Source: Hymenobacter sp. DG01 (GTDB taxonomy: Bacteria; Bacteroidota; Bacteroidia; Cytophagales; Hymenobacteraceae). Taken from it: a DNA stretch of 64,000 nucleotides. The DNA is taken from assembly GCF_006352025.1 (NCBI RefSeq), contig NZ_CP040936.1:4528001-4592000 (forward strand), in the 5' to 3' direction. The notes under the pieces are model-generated. The model was not told where the DNA came from, made no database searches, and was given only the letters and a program-made list of their open reading frames with translations. Below, in pieces: positions 25,200 to 34,397 of this stretch; within the stretch, counting starts at the first letter, position 1; every line of letters starts with the position of its first letter. The translations under genes and the position numbers were made by a program.

Positions 25200-25493
25200 T
25201 TATCCGGGAAGTTGGGTTCGAACGATTTCCTCCCATTCGCGGCGCAGAGTACCGCTGAATACCGGCCGGCTGGCGCGGCGGTACCAGTAGGCGGCGTTGC
25301 CTGGGTCGCCTTCTTGGCGGTGCAGAAAGGCATGCAGCCAGTTCTGGAGCGGGTCATGCTCGTTGTCCTGGGCAATGTCGTGGGCCTGGTGCCATTCGTC
25401 GCGGCCGGCGTGCCAGAGGGCCAGCAGCAGGGGCGAGAGGCCCGCGGGCGGGGTAGGCTGGGTTTGGGAAGCGAGAAATTCGGCGTAGGTCAT
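25200..25493 (-). CDS. Conserved hypothetical protein
   Basis: 97 residues from ATG 25493. It starts MTYAEFLASQTQPTPPAG and carries a helical motif GRDEWHQAHDIAQDNEHD, then NWLHAFLHRQEGDPGNAAYWYRRA, a pattern I recognise from uncharacterised bacterial proteins but cannot name functionally. The frame extends upstream to 25658, but that part has no homology-like content and overlaps the divergent brxA promoter. Soluble, cytoplasmic by appearance. It is divergent from the bacilliredoxin gene; no shared function is implied. Confidence 0.7.
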   Translation of the reverse strand: MTYAEFLASQTQPTPPAGLSPLLLALWHAGRDEWHQAHDIAQDNEHDPLQNWLHAFLHRQEGDPGNAAYWYRRASRPVFSGTLRREWEEIVRTQLPG

Positions 25494-25614
25494 GGCAATA
25501 ATGGGCAAGGTTTGGGCAACCGTAGCAATTCTCGGACCAGGGTGGCAGGTAGTAAACTTCCGGACCCGAATTGTGGTTATACAAGCCAACTGCGCCAGTG
25601 CGGCGGCAGTTGCG

Positions 25615-25622
25615 TAATTTTG
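25615..25622 (+). promoter_or_regulatory. -7 box TAATTTTG for the bacilliredoxin gene
   Basis: Exact TAnnTTTG match, 57 bases ahead of the ATG at 25680. Confidence 0.65.
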
Positions 25623-25679
25623 TTGCGCCGCCGGCTGTTCGCCGCCGGAAAAGTTCACCTTAAAGCCTAGCTTTCACCT

Positions 25680-26102
25680 ATGGCCACGTATCCCGAATAC
25701 ATGGTAGCGCCGATTCGCCAGGACCTCGTAGAGGCCGGTTTCGAGCAGCTGATGACCCCCGAAGAAGTTGATTCCGTGCTCAACGAGCAAAGCGGCACCG
25801 TACTGGTAGCCGTAAACTCGGTGTGCGGCTGTGCGGCCGCTAAAGCCCGCCCCGCCCTGAAAATGGCCGTTTCCAGCTCCGATAAGAAGCCGGCCAAACT
25901 GGTGACGGTATTTGCCGGCATGGAAACCGAGGCCGTAGCCAAGGCCCGGGAGCACATGCTGCCCTACCCCCCCAGCAGCCCCTGCATCGCCCTGTTCAAA
26001 GATGGTGAGCTGGTACACATGATTGAGCGCTACCACATTGAAGGCAACGACCTGATGCGTATCGTCAACAACCTGCAAGGCGCTTTCGAAGAGCATTGCT
26101 AG
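25680..26102 (+). CDS. BrxA/BrxB family bacilliredoxin
   Basis: 140 residues from ATG 25680 (MATYPEYMVAPIRQDLVEAGF). The active site is CGC at Cys49 and Cys51 within NSVCGCAAAKARPAL, a signature of the BrxA/BrxB (YphP/YqiW) family. In Firmicutes these proteins remove bacillithiol from mixed disulfides on proteins. Other visible family parts are FAGMETEAVAKAREHM, PSSPCIALFKDGELVHMIER and the C-terminal Cys. Bacillithiol has been reported in some other phyla, so this supports a low-molecular-weight thiol system here, but the partner thiol is inferred. Ends at a strong bidirectional terminator. Confidence 0.93.
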   Translation: MATYPEYMVAPIRQDLVEAGFEQLMTPEEVDSVLNEQSGTVLVAVNSVCGCAAAKARPALKMAVSSSDKKPAKLVTVFAGMETEAVAKAREHMLPYPPSSPCIALFKDGELVHMIERYHIEGNDLMRIVNNLQGAFEEHC

Positions 26103-26145
26103 CACGCGACCCGGACTTTAATTCGTACGGAAGTCCGAGCCACAG

Positions 26146-26185
26146 AAAAAGCCCGCCGAAACCTGAGTTTCGGCGGGCTTTTTTG
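26146..26185. terminator. Bidirectional terminator
   Basis: AAAAAGCCCGCCGAAAC / GTTTCGGCGGGCTTTTTT hairpin between convergent bacilliredoxin and carbamoyltransferase genes. Confidence 0.93.
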
Positions 26186-26204
26186 TGTTTCAATTCGTGG
26201 CTTC

Positions 26205-27911
26205 TTATTTCCGTAGCAGAAATGGCCCCAGCACCAGCGCATCGAGGCCGGAGCGCAGGTAGCAGTCCAAGGCATCGGCCGGCGACTCGACCAGGGGCAT
26301 GCCGTTGAGGTTAAAGGACGTGTTGAGCAGCACCGGCACGCCGCTACGCCGCTCGAAAGCGAGCAGCAGCTCGTGAAACAGCGGATTGTTCTCGGCGCGC
26401 ACGCTTTGCAGGCGGCCGGTGCCGTCGTCGTGCGTCACGGCCGGGAGCTGCTGTCGGGCCGGGGCGAGCAGCGGAAATACTTTCTCCATGAAGTAAGCCG
26501 TTTCGCCCTCCGGTAGCTCGAAAAACTCGTGCTGGCGCTCCTCGGGTACGGCAGGGGCGAAGGGGCGGAAGGCTTCGCGGTACTTGATGCTGGCATTGAC
26601 CCGGTTTTTCATGTCGGGTAGGGTAGGGTTGGCCAGGATGCTGCGGTGCCCCAACGCCCGCTGCCCAAACTCCGAAGCTCCCTGAAACCACCCCAGCACC
26701 TGCCCGTCGTGGAGCAGAGCGGCCGCAGACTCCGGGAGATTGGCAGGGTGCTCGTAGCGCAGCTTGCGCCGCTGCAATTCGGCTTCCATTTCCGCCTCGG
26801 TGTACTCGCGCCCGAAAAAGTTGTGCGTACTGGCCGAAGCTGTCGTGGGTAGCTCAAGTACAAACTGGCGCCCATATAAGGCGCTGCCCACGCTAATGCC
26901 CGTATCATCGGGGGTACCCCCGATAAATACTTCTGTGTAAGGCGTGTGGCGCGTGAGCTTACCGTTGAGCACGGAGTTCATCAGCACGCCCCCGCCCAGC
27001 ACCAGGCGGCGCTGTCCGGTGCGGGCGTGCAGGTTGTGGAGCAGCTCAAATACTACTTCCTCCGTAATGCGCTGCACGGCAGCCACTACATCCAGCTCAC
27101 GCTGGGTTGGCTCGGCGCCGGGGCGTAGGGGCGGGCCCAGCAGTTCTACCAGCTTGGGCGAATAGTAGTGCGGGGTGAAAAACAGGAAAAACTCGAAGTA
27201 GCGCAGGTCCAGCTCGAACTGCAGGCCATTAACCTGAATCAGCGGCCGCAGCAGCTCGTAGTAGGTCTGGGAGTTACCACGGGCGGCCAGGGCCATAATC
27301 TTCCACTCATCGCCGTTAGGCCGGAACCCCAGAAACTCAGTAAAGGCCCCGTAAAACAAGCCCAGGGAGTGGGGCGTGCGGTTGGCGGCCAACTCCTGCA
27401 GGCCCGCCGGGGTAGCCGTGCCCAGCATTCCGGTGGTGGTTTCCCCAAACCCATCGGCCACAAAAAAATCGGCTTCATCAAACCCGGATTGCAGCAGGGC
27501 GTTGGCCAGGTGGGCGCGGTGGTGGTCCACATAGTGCAGGCGCATAGGGGCGCCCTCCAGGCTAGTCAGGGTTTGCCCGATGCTGCTGACGCCACCCTGC
27601 AGCGCGGCCAGTTCGTTGAGGGTGAGCTGGGCCAGCTTGCCCCGGTTCTGGAAGGCCTCCGCCAGGGCTTGCTGGGGCTGCAGCAGGTAGGGCGCCGGAT
27701 TCCAGCCGATAAACACCTCGGCAACATCGGCCAGGGCAATGCCCGCCGCCTCGCAGCAGTAGCGGACAGCCAGGCGCGGAAACGACTTATCCTGCTTTAT
27801 GCGGCTCAGGCGCTCCTCGGCAATGGCAACCATCACTCGCCCATCGGGCCCCAGCAAACACGCCGAAGAGTGAAAACCGCTGCAGTTAATGCCGAGAATA
27901 TAGTGTGCCAT
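26205..27911 (-). CDS. NodU/CmcH-family carbamoyltransferase
   Basis: 568 residues from ATG 27911. The amino half is the ASKHA-fold Kae1-like domain with GINCSGFHSSACLLGPDG, the invariant His in DHHRAHLANALL, and FVADGFGE. The C-terminal domain has HDDGTGRLQSV and NTSFNLNGMPLVESPADAL. Family members transfer carbamoyl from carbamoyl phosphate to a hydroxyl of a secondary metabolite, nodulation factor or polysaccharide. No biosynthetic cluster surrounds it, so the acceptor is unknown; a decorated surface glycan is one possibility. A 38-codon upstream frame extension crosses the promoter box 27949-27956 and is rejected. Confidence 0.9.
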   Translation of the reverse strand: MAHYILGINCSGFHSSACLLGPDGRVMVAIAEERLSRIKQDKSFPRLAVRYCCEAAGIALADVAEVFIGWNPAPYLLQPQQALAEAFQNRGKLAQLTLNELAALQGGVSSIGQTLTSLEGAPMRLHYVDHHRAHLANALLQSGFDEADFFVADGFGETTTGMLGTATPAGLQELAANRTPHSLGLFYGAFTEFLGFRPNGDEWKIMALAARGNSQTYYELLRPLIQVNGLQFELDLRYFEFFLFFTPHYYSPKLVELLGPPLRPGAEPTQRELDVVAAVQRITEEVVFELLHNLHARTGQRRLVLGGGVLMNSVLNGKLTRHTPYTEVFIGGTPDDTGISVGSALYGRQFVLELPTTASASTHNFFGREYTEAEMEAELQRRKLRYEHPANLPESAAALLHDGQVLGWFQGASEFGQRALGHRSILANPTLPDMKNRVNASIKYREAFRPFAPAVPEERQHEFFELPEGETAYFMEKVFPLLAPARQQLPAVTHDDGTGRLQSVRAENNPLFHELLLAFERRSGVPVLLNTSFNLNGMPLVESPADALDCYLRSGLDALVLGPFLLRK

Positions 27912-27948
27912 CAGAAAAGCGAGAAAAATAGGAAACGAGGTGCGCACC

Positions 27949-27956
27949 CAAAAGTA
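27949..27956 (-). promoter_or_regulatory. -7 box TACTTTTG for the carbamoyltransferase gene
   Basis: Exact match on the minus strand, 38 bases ahead of the ATG at 27911; a TTGG word lies about 15 bases further upstream. Confidence 0.65.
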
Positions 27957-28023
27957 CACGTACACCTGCTGCCAACCACGCTTCGGCCCCTGCCTGGGCA
28001 GTAGCCCTACCCCCAGGCGCACC

Positions 28024-28051
28024 AAAAAGCCCCGCTGTGTAGCGGGGCTTT
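28024..28051 (-). terminator. Terminator downstream of recQ
   Basis: AAAAAGCCCCGC-TGTGTA-GCGGGGCTTT hairpin, 34 bases after the recQ stop codon. Confidence 0.85.
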
Positions 28052-28084
28052 CCAGGAAATTCAGCCTTTCACGGAATCCGTGAT

Positions 28085-30289
28085 TTAGTTGGCTACCTCG
28101 CTCAGGAATTTAATGCGCATCAGGCGCAGGTCTTCCTCGGTGTAGTCGTCGGTGCCGAGCTCCTTGAGGGCCACGGCAATGTTGTCGGTCTGGGCCGACA
28201 TGAAGTAGTCGTAGATTTCGTCCTGACGGTCCTGGTCCAGCACCCCGTCGATGTAGTAATCGAGGTTGAGCTTGGTGCCGGCGTAGCAGATGTGTTCGAT
28301 TTCCTCCATCAGCTCCCGCATGTCAATGCCCTTGGAGGAAGCAATTTCCTCCAGGTCCATCTTCTTGTCGATCTGCTGAATGATGTAAATCTTGATTTTC
28401 GACTTGTTAACGGCCGATTTCACCACCACATCGGCGGCCGTTACAATGTCGTTTTCGTCCACGTACTTCTGGATCAGGGCCAGGAAGGGCGCGCCAAACT
28501 TCTGCGCCTTGCCCTGGCCTACCCCCGACACGTGGGCCAGGTCGTCCATTTTGGTGGGGAAAGTCGTGGCCATTTCCTTCAGACTCGGGTCCTGGAATAG
28601 CACGTAGGGGGGCAGATTTTTCTGCTGGGCCACTTTCTTGCGCAGGGCCTTCAGCATGTCGAACAGGGCCTCGTCGTGACCGGCCGCCTGCTGAACTTCT
28701 TCTTGTTCCTGTTCTTCTTTCACCTCTTCCTCGTAGTTATGGTCCTTGGTGAGCTTGATTGAATGCGGATTTTCAATGAAGTCGATGCCCTTGGCCGTAA
28801 TCTTCACCACGCCAAAGTTTTCGATGTCCTTTTCCAGGTAACCACTCAGCAGCACTTGGCGCAAAAGCGAGTGCCAGAACTGAGCGTCGTGCTCTTTGCC
28901 CTGGCCGTACACGGGCAGCTTGTCGTGGCCGTAGCTTTCTACGTGCGGGTTGTTCATGCCCATAAGCACGGTGCCAATGTGGTCGAGGCCAAACCGCTCG
29001 TCGGTCTGCACCACGGCTTTCAGGGCCATTACTACCTCCTGCTTGGCCTCAAACCGCTCTTTGGGGTGCTTGCAGTTGTCGCAGAAGCCGCAGTCCTTCT
29101 CGAAATGCTCGCCGAAGTAGTGCAGCAGCTGCTTGCGCCGGCACACCGCCGAGTCGGCGTAATTGGCCATTTCCTGCAGCAGCAGCTTGGAGTTGTCGCG
29201 CTCCGTTACGGGCTTGTCCTTGTTGAACTTCTCCAGCTTCACGATGTCGTCATAGCTGTAGAACATCAGGCAGTCGCCCTCCAGGCCGTCACGGCCGCCG
29301 CGGCCGGTTTCCTGGTAGTAGCCTTCAATGCTCTTCGGCGTGTCGTAGTGAATTACGAAGCGCACGTCGGGCTTATCGATGCCCATGCCGAAGGCAATGG
29401 TAGCCACAATCACGTCGCACTCCTCGTTCAGGAAGGCGTCTTGGTTAGCCATGCGCACATGCGGGTCGAGGCCGGCGTGGTAGGGTAGGGCCCGCACGTC
29501 GTTCACCTTCAGCAGCTCGGCAATTTCTTCTACCTTCTTGCGGCTCAGGCAGTACACAATACCGGCCTGGCCCTTGCGCAGCTTCACGTACTGAATCAGC
29601 TGCTTTTTGGTGTTATGCTTGGGGCGTACCTCGTAGTAGAGGTTGGTGCGGTTGAACGAGGTCTTGAACACCGAGGCATCGTCCATCTGCAGGTTTTTCT
29701 GGATGTCCTGCTGCACCTTGGGGGTAGCGGTAGCCGTGAGGGCAATAATGGGCACCTGTACGCCTAGCCCGTCAATAATGCTGCGGATTTTGCGGTACTC
29801 AGGGCGGAAGTCGTGGCCCCACTCCGAAATACAGTGCGCCTCGTCAATAGCTACGAAGCTGATGGTGGCTTTATTAAGGAACTCGATGGTTTCGTCCTTG
29901 GTCAGGCTTTCGGGCGCCACATACAGCAGCTTCACCTCGCCGCTAATCACGTCCTTTTTCACCTTGTTCATCTCTGACTTCGACAACGTCGAGTTCAGAA
30001 ACTGCGCGTTTACCCCGAAGGCGTTGAGTTGGTCCACCTGATTTTTCATCAGGGCGATAAGGGGCGAAATGACGATGGCCGTGCCCGGCAGGACAAGCGC
30101 CGGAAGCTGATAGCACAGGCTTTTGCCCGCGCCGGTAGGCATAATTACGAACGTGTTATTGCCAGCAATAACGTTCTGAATGATGTCTTCCTGTACGCCG
30201 CGGAACTGACCGTACCCAAAAACTTCCTTTAACTTGCCTTTCAAATCAGCCTCTTGCTGCACTTGTTGTTTCACGGCTGGCATGGACAT
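28085..30289 (-). CDS. recQ: ATP-dependent DNA helicase RecQ
   Basis: 734 residues from ATG 30289 (another ATG at 30283 and GTG at 30295 are close alternatives). RecQ unwinds DNA 3' to 5' in recombination and replication-fork repair. Motifs in order: [13 protein letters not shown], Walker [30 protein letters not shown], then [15 protein letters not shown] and [10 protein letters not shown]. The zinc-binding [14 protein letters not shown]...CGFCDNC region, the RQC winged helix and a C-terminal HRDC domain (about 520-620) follow. A further C-terminal extension of about 110 residues ([20 protein letters not shown]) is helical and common to Bacteroidota RecQ. Confidence 0.95.
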   Translation of the reverse strand: MSMPAVKQQVQQEADLKGKLKEVFGYGQFRGVQEDIIQNVIAGNNTFVIMPTGAGKSLCYQLPALVLPGTAIVISPLIALMKNQVDQLNAFGVNAQFLNSTLSKSEMNKVKKDVISGEVKLLYVAPESLTKDETIEFLNKATISFVAIDEAHCISEWGHDFRPEYRKIRSIIDGLGVQVPIIALTATATPKVQQDIQKNLQMDDASVFKTSFNRTNLYYEVRPKHNTKKQLIQYVKLRKGQAGIVYCLSRKKVEEIAELLKVNDVRALPYHAGLDPHVRMANQDAFLNEECDVIVATIAFGMGIDKPDVRFVIHYDTPKSIEGYYQETGRGGRDGLEGDCLMFYSYDDIVKLEKFNKDKPVTERDNSKLLLQEMANYADSAVCRRKQLLHYFGEHFEKDCGFCDNCKHPKERFEAKQEVVMALKAVVQTDERFGLDHIGTVLMGMNNPHVESYGHDKLPVYGQGKEHDAQFWHSLLRQVLLSGYLEKDIENFGVVKITAKGIDFIENPHSIKLTKDHNYEEEVKEEQEQEEVQQAAGHDEALFDMLKALRKKVAQQKNLPPYVLFQDPSLKEMATTFPTKMDDLAHVSGVGQGKAQKFGAPFLALIQKYVDENDIVTAADVVVKSAVNKSKIKIYIIQQIDKKMDLEEIASSKGIDMRELMEEIEHICYAGTKLNLDYYIDGVLDQDRQDEIYDYFMSAQTDNIAVALKELGTDDYTEEDLRLMRIKFLSEVAN

Positions 30290-30458
30290 CCTCACTTACT
30301 CAATTGGGGTGGTAGATTGGATAAACGACACGACGGTGTTGCTAACTCAATCTAGGGATTTTATGGTATTTGGTACTAAGCAGTTAGGGTAAAGAATTCG
30401 GGTTTATTCCTGAAAACGCGCTACTGCTGAGCTTCCGATACGCAATACCAAATTTAGA

Positions 30459-31436
30459 TTGAAACCGCAGAACGAACTCAACTTACTTGCAAAAAAAGTG
30501 CTTCAGCAGGAAGCGGAAGCCATTCAGGGAGTTGCCGATGCCATAGCACAGACTCCTGATTTTGCACTATGCGTAGAAGCCATACTCTCTTTGCGGGGTA
30601 GGGTAGTAGTAACCGGTATTGGTAAGAGCGCCCACATCGCGGGTAAGATGGTGGCCACGTTCAACTCTACGGGTACGCCAGCCCTGTTTATGCATGCCGC
30701 CGACGCCATCCACGGCGACCTGGGCATGATTCAGGCCAACGATTTCGTTATTGCCATCAGTAAATCCGGCGATACTCCCGAAATCAAGGTGCTGGTGCCC
30801 CTGCTGAAGCGCAAAGGCGTACCGCTGGCGGCCTTGGTCAGCAACGCCGACTCCTACCTTGCCGTGCAGGCCGACTACGTGCTGCATGCCCCCGTGGACC
30901 GTGAGGCCTGCCCCCACAACCTGGCTCCTACTACTTCCACTACCGCCGCCCTGGCCCTGGGCGATGCCCTGGCCGTGTGCCTGCTGGAAAGCCGCGAGTT
31001 TACCCGCCAGGATTTTGCCCGCCTGCATCCCGGCGGCACGCTGGGCAAGCAGCTCTACCTGAAAGTGGGCGACCTGAGTCGCCAGAACCAGCAGCCCCAG
31101 GTAGCCGACTCCGCTCCGCTTAAAGACATTATCCTGGAAATTTCGGGCAAGCGCCTGGGTGCCACCGCCGTGCTCAACGCCGGGGGCGAGCTGGTAGGCA
31201 TCATCACCGACGGCGACCTGCGCCGCATGCTTACCTCTTTTGAAGGACGACTGGAAACGGTGCGGGCCCGGGACATCCTCACGCCGGCTCCCGTTACGAT
31301 TGATGTAGAGGATTTTGCGGCGGAAGCATTGGCCCGCATGCAAAGCCGCAACATTACCCAACTGGTAGTAACCCAGGGCGGCCGCTTTGCTGGCTTCATT
31401 CACCTGCACGATTTGCTGCGGGAGGGACTGGTGTAG
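30459..31436 (+). CDS. kdsD: Arabinose-5-phosphate isomerase (KpsF/GutQ family)
   Basis: 325 residues from a TTG start at 30459; no ATG fits the conserved amino end. The SIS domain has VTGIGKSAHIAGKMVATF and SKSGDTPEIKVLV with AFALGDALAVCLLE-like core, followed by two CBS domains (about residues 205-260 and 275-325; GIITDGDLRRML, NITQLVVTQGG). The enzyme converts ribulose-5-phosphate to arabinose-5-phosphate, the first step to Kdo for lipopolysaccharide. Divergent from recQ, with an AT-rich 170-base gap between them. Confidence 0.93.
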   Translation: MKPQNELNLLAKKVLQQEAEAIQGVADAIAQTPDFALCVEAILSLRGRVVVTGIGKSAHIAGKMVATFNSTGTPALFMHAADAIHGDLGMIQANDFVIAISKSGDTPEIKVLVPLLKRKGVPLAALVSNADSYLAVQADYVLHAPVDREACPHNLAPTTSTTAALALGDALAVCLLESREFTRQDFARLHPGGTLGKQLYLKVGDLSRQNQQPQVADSAPLKDIILEISGKRLGATAVLNAGGELVGIITDGDLRRMLTSFEGRLETVRARDILTPAPVTIDVEDFAAEALARMQSRNITQLVVTQGGRFAGFIHLHDLLREGLV

Positions 31437-31686
31437 CCGGCTGGGGCAGTCAGACTGGGCTTCGTGGTATGGCGAGGGGTAGTGTGTGATGAAGGGATAT
31501 AATTAAATAATTTACAGATATTATTATACATAATAAATATTCCGCTATCATTGCCCGAAAGCCCAAATACAGCGCAAGTCAGTTTCTGCGTAGCTACACG
31601 CTTTACACGGAGAGTCTGAATTTCCCTATTTTGGCTTTTTGCTGAGTATATTCTTTTCCTAAACACGGGCGTTACGTCCGGCTTCG
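31437..31686. other. AT-rich intergenic region before the guanylyltransferase gene
   Basis: 250 bases with an A/T-rich core near 31495-31550. No gene is supported, and no clear -7 box was found. Confidence 0.4.
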
Positions 31687-32814
31687 ATGGAACAACATAC
31701 GTATCTCGTTGTAATGGCTGGTGGCATTGGCAGCCGTTTCTGGCCCTTTAGCCGCACCCATCACCCCAAGCAATTTCATGACGTACTAGGGCTGGGGCGC
31801 TCCATGCTTCAGCTCACCGTAGATAGGTTCCGAGGCATTTGTCCGGCTGAAAATGTGTTTGTGGTCACCAACCGCGACTATACCGAGCTGGTACACCAGC
31901 ATCTGCCGGAACTGCCCTTCGACCAGATTCTGGGCGAGCCCATCGGCCGCAACACCGCGCCCTGCATTGCTTACGCCAGCTACCGCATTGCCCAGCGCGA
32001 CCCGGAAGCCGTGATTGTGGTAACCCCCGCCGACCACGCTGTAATGCACGAGGAAAACTTCCGGGAGGCCATTCGGACGGCCGTGGATGGCGCCCGTACC
32101 CACAATGTGCTCATTACACTGGGCATTCAGCCCTCACGCCCCGATACCGGCTACGGCTACATTCAGTTTATTGATGAGGTAGTGCAGCCGGAACACGTGC
32201 AAACTGCCCCCGGCCACGAGGATGGTGTTTTCCCGCAAACGCTGCGCAAGGTGAAGACCTTTACTGAAAAGCCGAATCTGGAGCTGGCCAAGATGTTTGT
32301 GGCCAGCGGGGACTTCCTCTGGAACTCGGGCTTGTTCGTGTGGCGGGCCGATGCTATTATCCACGCCTTCCACCAGTATCTCAGTGATATTGCCGAGGTG
32401 TTTGATGAAGGCTGGGACGAGCTGGGAACCCCAAAGGAAGAAGATTTTATCTCCCGCGCCTACACCCGCTGCCGCAACATCAGCATCGACTATGGTGTGA
32501 TGGAAAAGGCCGATAACGTGTATGTGCTACCCGCCGATTTTGGCTGGAGCGACCTGGGCACCTGGGACTCGCTGCACCGCATGGGCCAGCACGACGCCGA
32601 TGAAAACGTAGTGGACGGCAATGCCCTGCTCTATGACACGAGTGAGTGCGTTATCAAAACGCCGCCCGAGCGCCTCGTGGTAGTTCAAGGCCTCGAGGGC
32701 TACATCGTGGCCGAGTACGACAACGTGCTGCTCATCTGCAAGCGGACCGAAGAACAGCGCGTGAAAGAGTTTGTAGCCGATGTGAAGTCGAAGAAGGGGG
32801 TAGGGTATAACTAA
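31687..32814 (+). CDS. manC: Mannose-1-phosphate guanylyltransferase
   Basis: 375 residues from ATG 31687. The amino end AGGIGSRFWPFSRTHHPKQF is the pyrophosphorylase signature for GDP-mannose pyrophosphorylases. Further family parts: GEPIGRNTAPCIAYAS, VVTPADHAVMH, FTEKPNLELAKMFV, FLWNSGLFVW and FGWSDLGTWDSL. It joins mannose-1-phosphate and GTP to GDP-mannose, precursor of mannose and fucose in surface polysaccharides. The isomerase half seen in long bifunctional enzymes is absent. Its stop codon overlaps the start of the next gene (TAATG at 32812-32816). Confidence 0.95.
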   Translation: MEQHTYLVVMAGGIGSRFWPFSRTHHPKQFHDVLGLGRSMLQLTVDRFRGICPAENVFVVTNRDYTELVHQHLPELPFDQILGEPIGRNTAPCIAYASYRIAQRDPEAVIVVTPADHAVMHEENFREAIRTAVDGARTHNVLITLGIQPSRPDTGYGYIQFIDEVVQPEHVQTAPGHEDGVFPQTLRKVKTFTEKPNLELAKMFVASGDFLWNSGLFVWRADAIIHAFHQYLSDIAEVFDEGWDELGTPKEEDFISRAYTRCRNISIDYGVMEKADNVYVLPADFGWSDLGTWDSLHRMGQHDADENVVDGNALLYDTSECVIKTPPERLVVVQGLEGYIVAEYDNVLLICKRTEEQRVKEFVADVKSKKGVGYN

Positions 32815-33353
32815 TGAGTATCCAAATTCTGGCCTTTGCTACCCCCCTATGGCTGGCTGTAGGCGCAGCCCCGGCTCAGCAGGTAAAACCTGCGCCCGAC
32901 GTGTTACGCCGGCCAGGCGAAAGGACCATCCTTTCGTTTGTAACAAGCAGCGGTAAAACGGCTTCCGTTTGCGAAGGCCCGAAAGCGGCTTACCTGGTGT
33001 ACCGCTTCGGCACCGCTGCCAAAACGGAGTTACAGTATCCGGCCGTACTAGATTCCAGCAGCTGGCGAAAATTTACCTACTGGCCCTATCACCGGCCCGG
33101 TGGCGTAGCTAATGCCGGGATGGAAAACTACGAGTTGTCGTTCAAGAATGGAGGGGCGCAATACACGTTGGTTGACCACACCGAGGCCTACCTAATGAAG
33201 GGAGGAGAAGAAAATTACCGCCGTACTGTAAGCTTCAACGTGGTGCTGAATGGCAAGGCGTTGGATATTACCGTTCGGCAAGCTTCCGTCAACGGCGACT
33301 TATATCTGAACGAAGAGCAGCGTGACCGGGTGAAGCTGCAGTGGGATGAATAA
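32814..33353 (+). CDS. Hypothetical secreted protein
   Basis: 179 residues from ATG 32814, translationally coupled to the guanylyltransferase gene by the TAATG overlap. A signal peptide (MSIQILAFATPLWLAVGAAPAQ) precedes a beta-rich domain with AAYLVYRFGTAAKTELQYP and FNVVLNGKALDITVRQA. The YRFGT-x-LQYP pattern is known to me from uncharacterised periplasmic proteins of several Gram-negative phyla. Function unknown. Overlap suggests a cell-envelope link but this may be chance operon structure. A strong terminator follows. Confidence 0.7.
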   Translation: MSIQILAFATPLWLAVGAAPAQQVKPAPDVLRRPGERTILSFVTSSGKTASVCEGPKAAYLVYRFGTAAKTELQYPAVLDSSSWRKFTYWPYHRPGGVANAGMENYELSFKNGGAQYTLVDHTEAYLMKGGEENYRRTVSFNVVLNGKALDITVRQASVNGDLYLNEEQRDRVKLQWDE

Positions 33354-33367
33354 TGAGGTGAAGCGTT

Positions 33368-33420
33368 TGTTTACGAAAAAGGCGTTCCGGTTACAAACCA
33401 GAACGCCTTTTTCGTAAACA
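33368..33420. terminator. Long hairpin terminator, bidirectional
   Basis: TGTTTACGAAAAAGGCGTTC pairs with its complement around a loop of about a dozen bases. It separates the convergent hypothetical gene and rlmB. Confidence 0.93.
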
Positions 33421-33434
33421 GGAGCACTAATGGT

Positions 33435-34397
33435 TTATGCCTTCACCAAGCGCTGCCGCAGTACCTCGTAGAGCATGATGCCGCTGGCTACCGATACGTT
33501 GAGGGAGCTGATCTGACCGGCCATCGGGATGCGCAGCTTGTGGTCGGCGAGACGCAGGTACTCGGGGCTGATGCCATCCTCTTCGCTACCCATCAGAATA
33601 GCCAGAGGCCCGGTCAGGTCCACGGTTTCGGCTTCCAAGCTGGCGTCGGATTTCTCGGTGCAGGCCACTACCTGCACCCCCGACTCACGCAGGAAGGTGA
33701 GGGTATCTTTCAGGTTGGGCTCCCGGCACACCGGAATCAGGTTCAGGGCGCCGGCCGAGGTTTTCAGGGCGTCGCCGTTCACCTGGGCAGCGCCGCGGCT
33801 GGGCACCACAATGGCGTGCACACCCATACACTCGGCGTTGCGGGCAATGGAGCCGAAGTTGCGCACATCGGTAATGCGGTCCAGCACCAGCAGCAGTGGG
33901 GTTTTGCCTTCCTCATACAAGCCGGCCAGAATGCTGTCCAGGGGCATGTAGTCAATCGGCGATACGTAGGCTACCGCGCCCTGGTGATTTTTGCGGGTGA
34001 TGCCGTCGAGCTTTTCAATGGGCACCATCGACACCGGGATATTGGCCGTTTTGGCCAGGGCCGTAATGTCCTGGGTCATGGAGTTCTTGGTGCCGCGCAG
34101 CAAGAAAATCTTGTCCAGGGTCCGGCCGGCGTTCAGGGCTTCCAGAATCGGACGCAACCCGAAAATCATGTCGATGCTGCGGTCCTGGGCCGGGCGGTGG
34201 GGGTAGCGTGGCTTGTCCGAGCGACTGCCCTCGTAGCGGCCACCTTCGGCGCGGCTGCCTTCAAATCGTCCTTCCTCAGACCGACCTTCGGAGTCGCGCG
34301 AGGCCGGCCGCCGGTTGGGTACCGGGCGGTTTTCAGAATCAAAAAATTGGCGGCGCTCAGTTAGCGGCCGGGGCGGGCGGTTCGTCCTTTTCTCCAT
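33435..34397 (-). CDS. rlmB: 23S rRNA 2'-O-methyltransferase, TrmH family (RlmB-like)
   Basis: 320 residues from ATG 34397. The catalytic SPOUT domain (about 145-320) has LVLDRITDVRNFGSIARNAE, AIVVPSRGAAQVNGDALKTS, LMGSEEDGISPEY and SSLNVSVASGIMLYEV, the three family motifs. An amino domain (75-140; DMIFGLRPILEALNAGR) is the RlmB substrate-binding domain. RlmB methylates G2251 of 23S rRNA. Odd feature: residues 1-72 are a basic, Arg/Ser/Gly/Glu-rich low-complexity tail (for example ASRDSEGRSEEGRFEGSRAE), longer than in E. coli RlmB. The gene's start overlaps the 3' end of the GWxTD gene by 37 bases. Confidence 0.93.
   Translation of the reverse strand: MEKRTNRPPRPLTERRQFFDSENRPVPNRRPASRDSEGRSEEGRFEGSRAEGGRYEGSRSDKPRYPHRPAQDRSIDMIFGLRPILEALNAGRTLDKIFLLRGTKNSMTQDITALAKTANIPVSMVPIEKLDGITRKNHQGAVAYVSPIDYMPLDSILAGLYEEGKTPLLLVLDRITDVRNFGSIARNAECMGVHAIVVPSRGAAQVNGDALKTSAGALNLIPVCREPNLKDTLTFLRESGVQVVACTEKSDASLEAETVDLTGPLAILMGSEEDGISPEYLRLADHKLRIPMAGQISSLNVSVASGIMLYEVLRQRLVKA

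Noticed and set aside
25205..25225. tRNA-like TTCGAAC loop sequence
   Set aside because: It lies within a conserved gene and no acceptor, D or anticodon stems fold around it.
33368..33420. Riboswitch or attenuator
   Set aside because: A simple long hairpin with A/T flanks between two convergent genes; terminator explains it.
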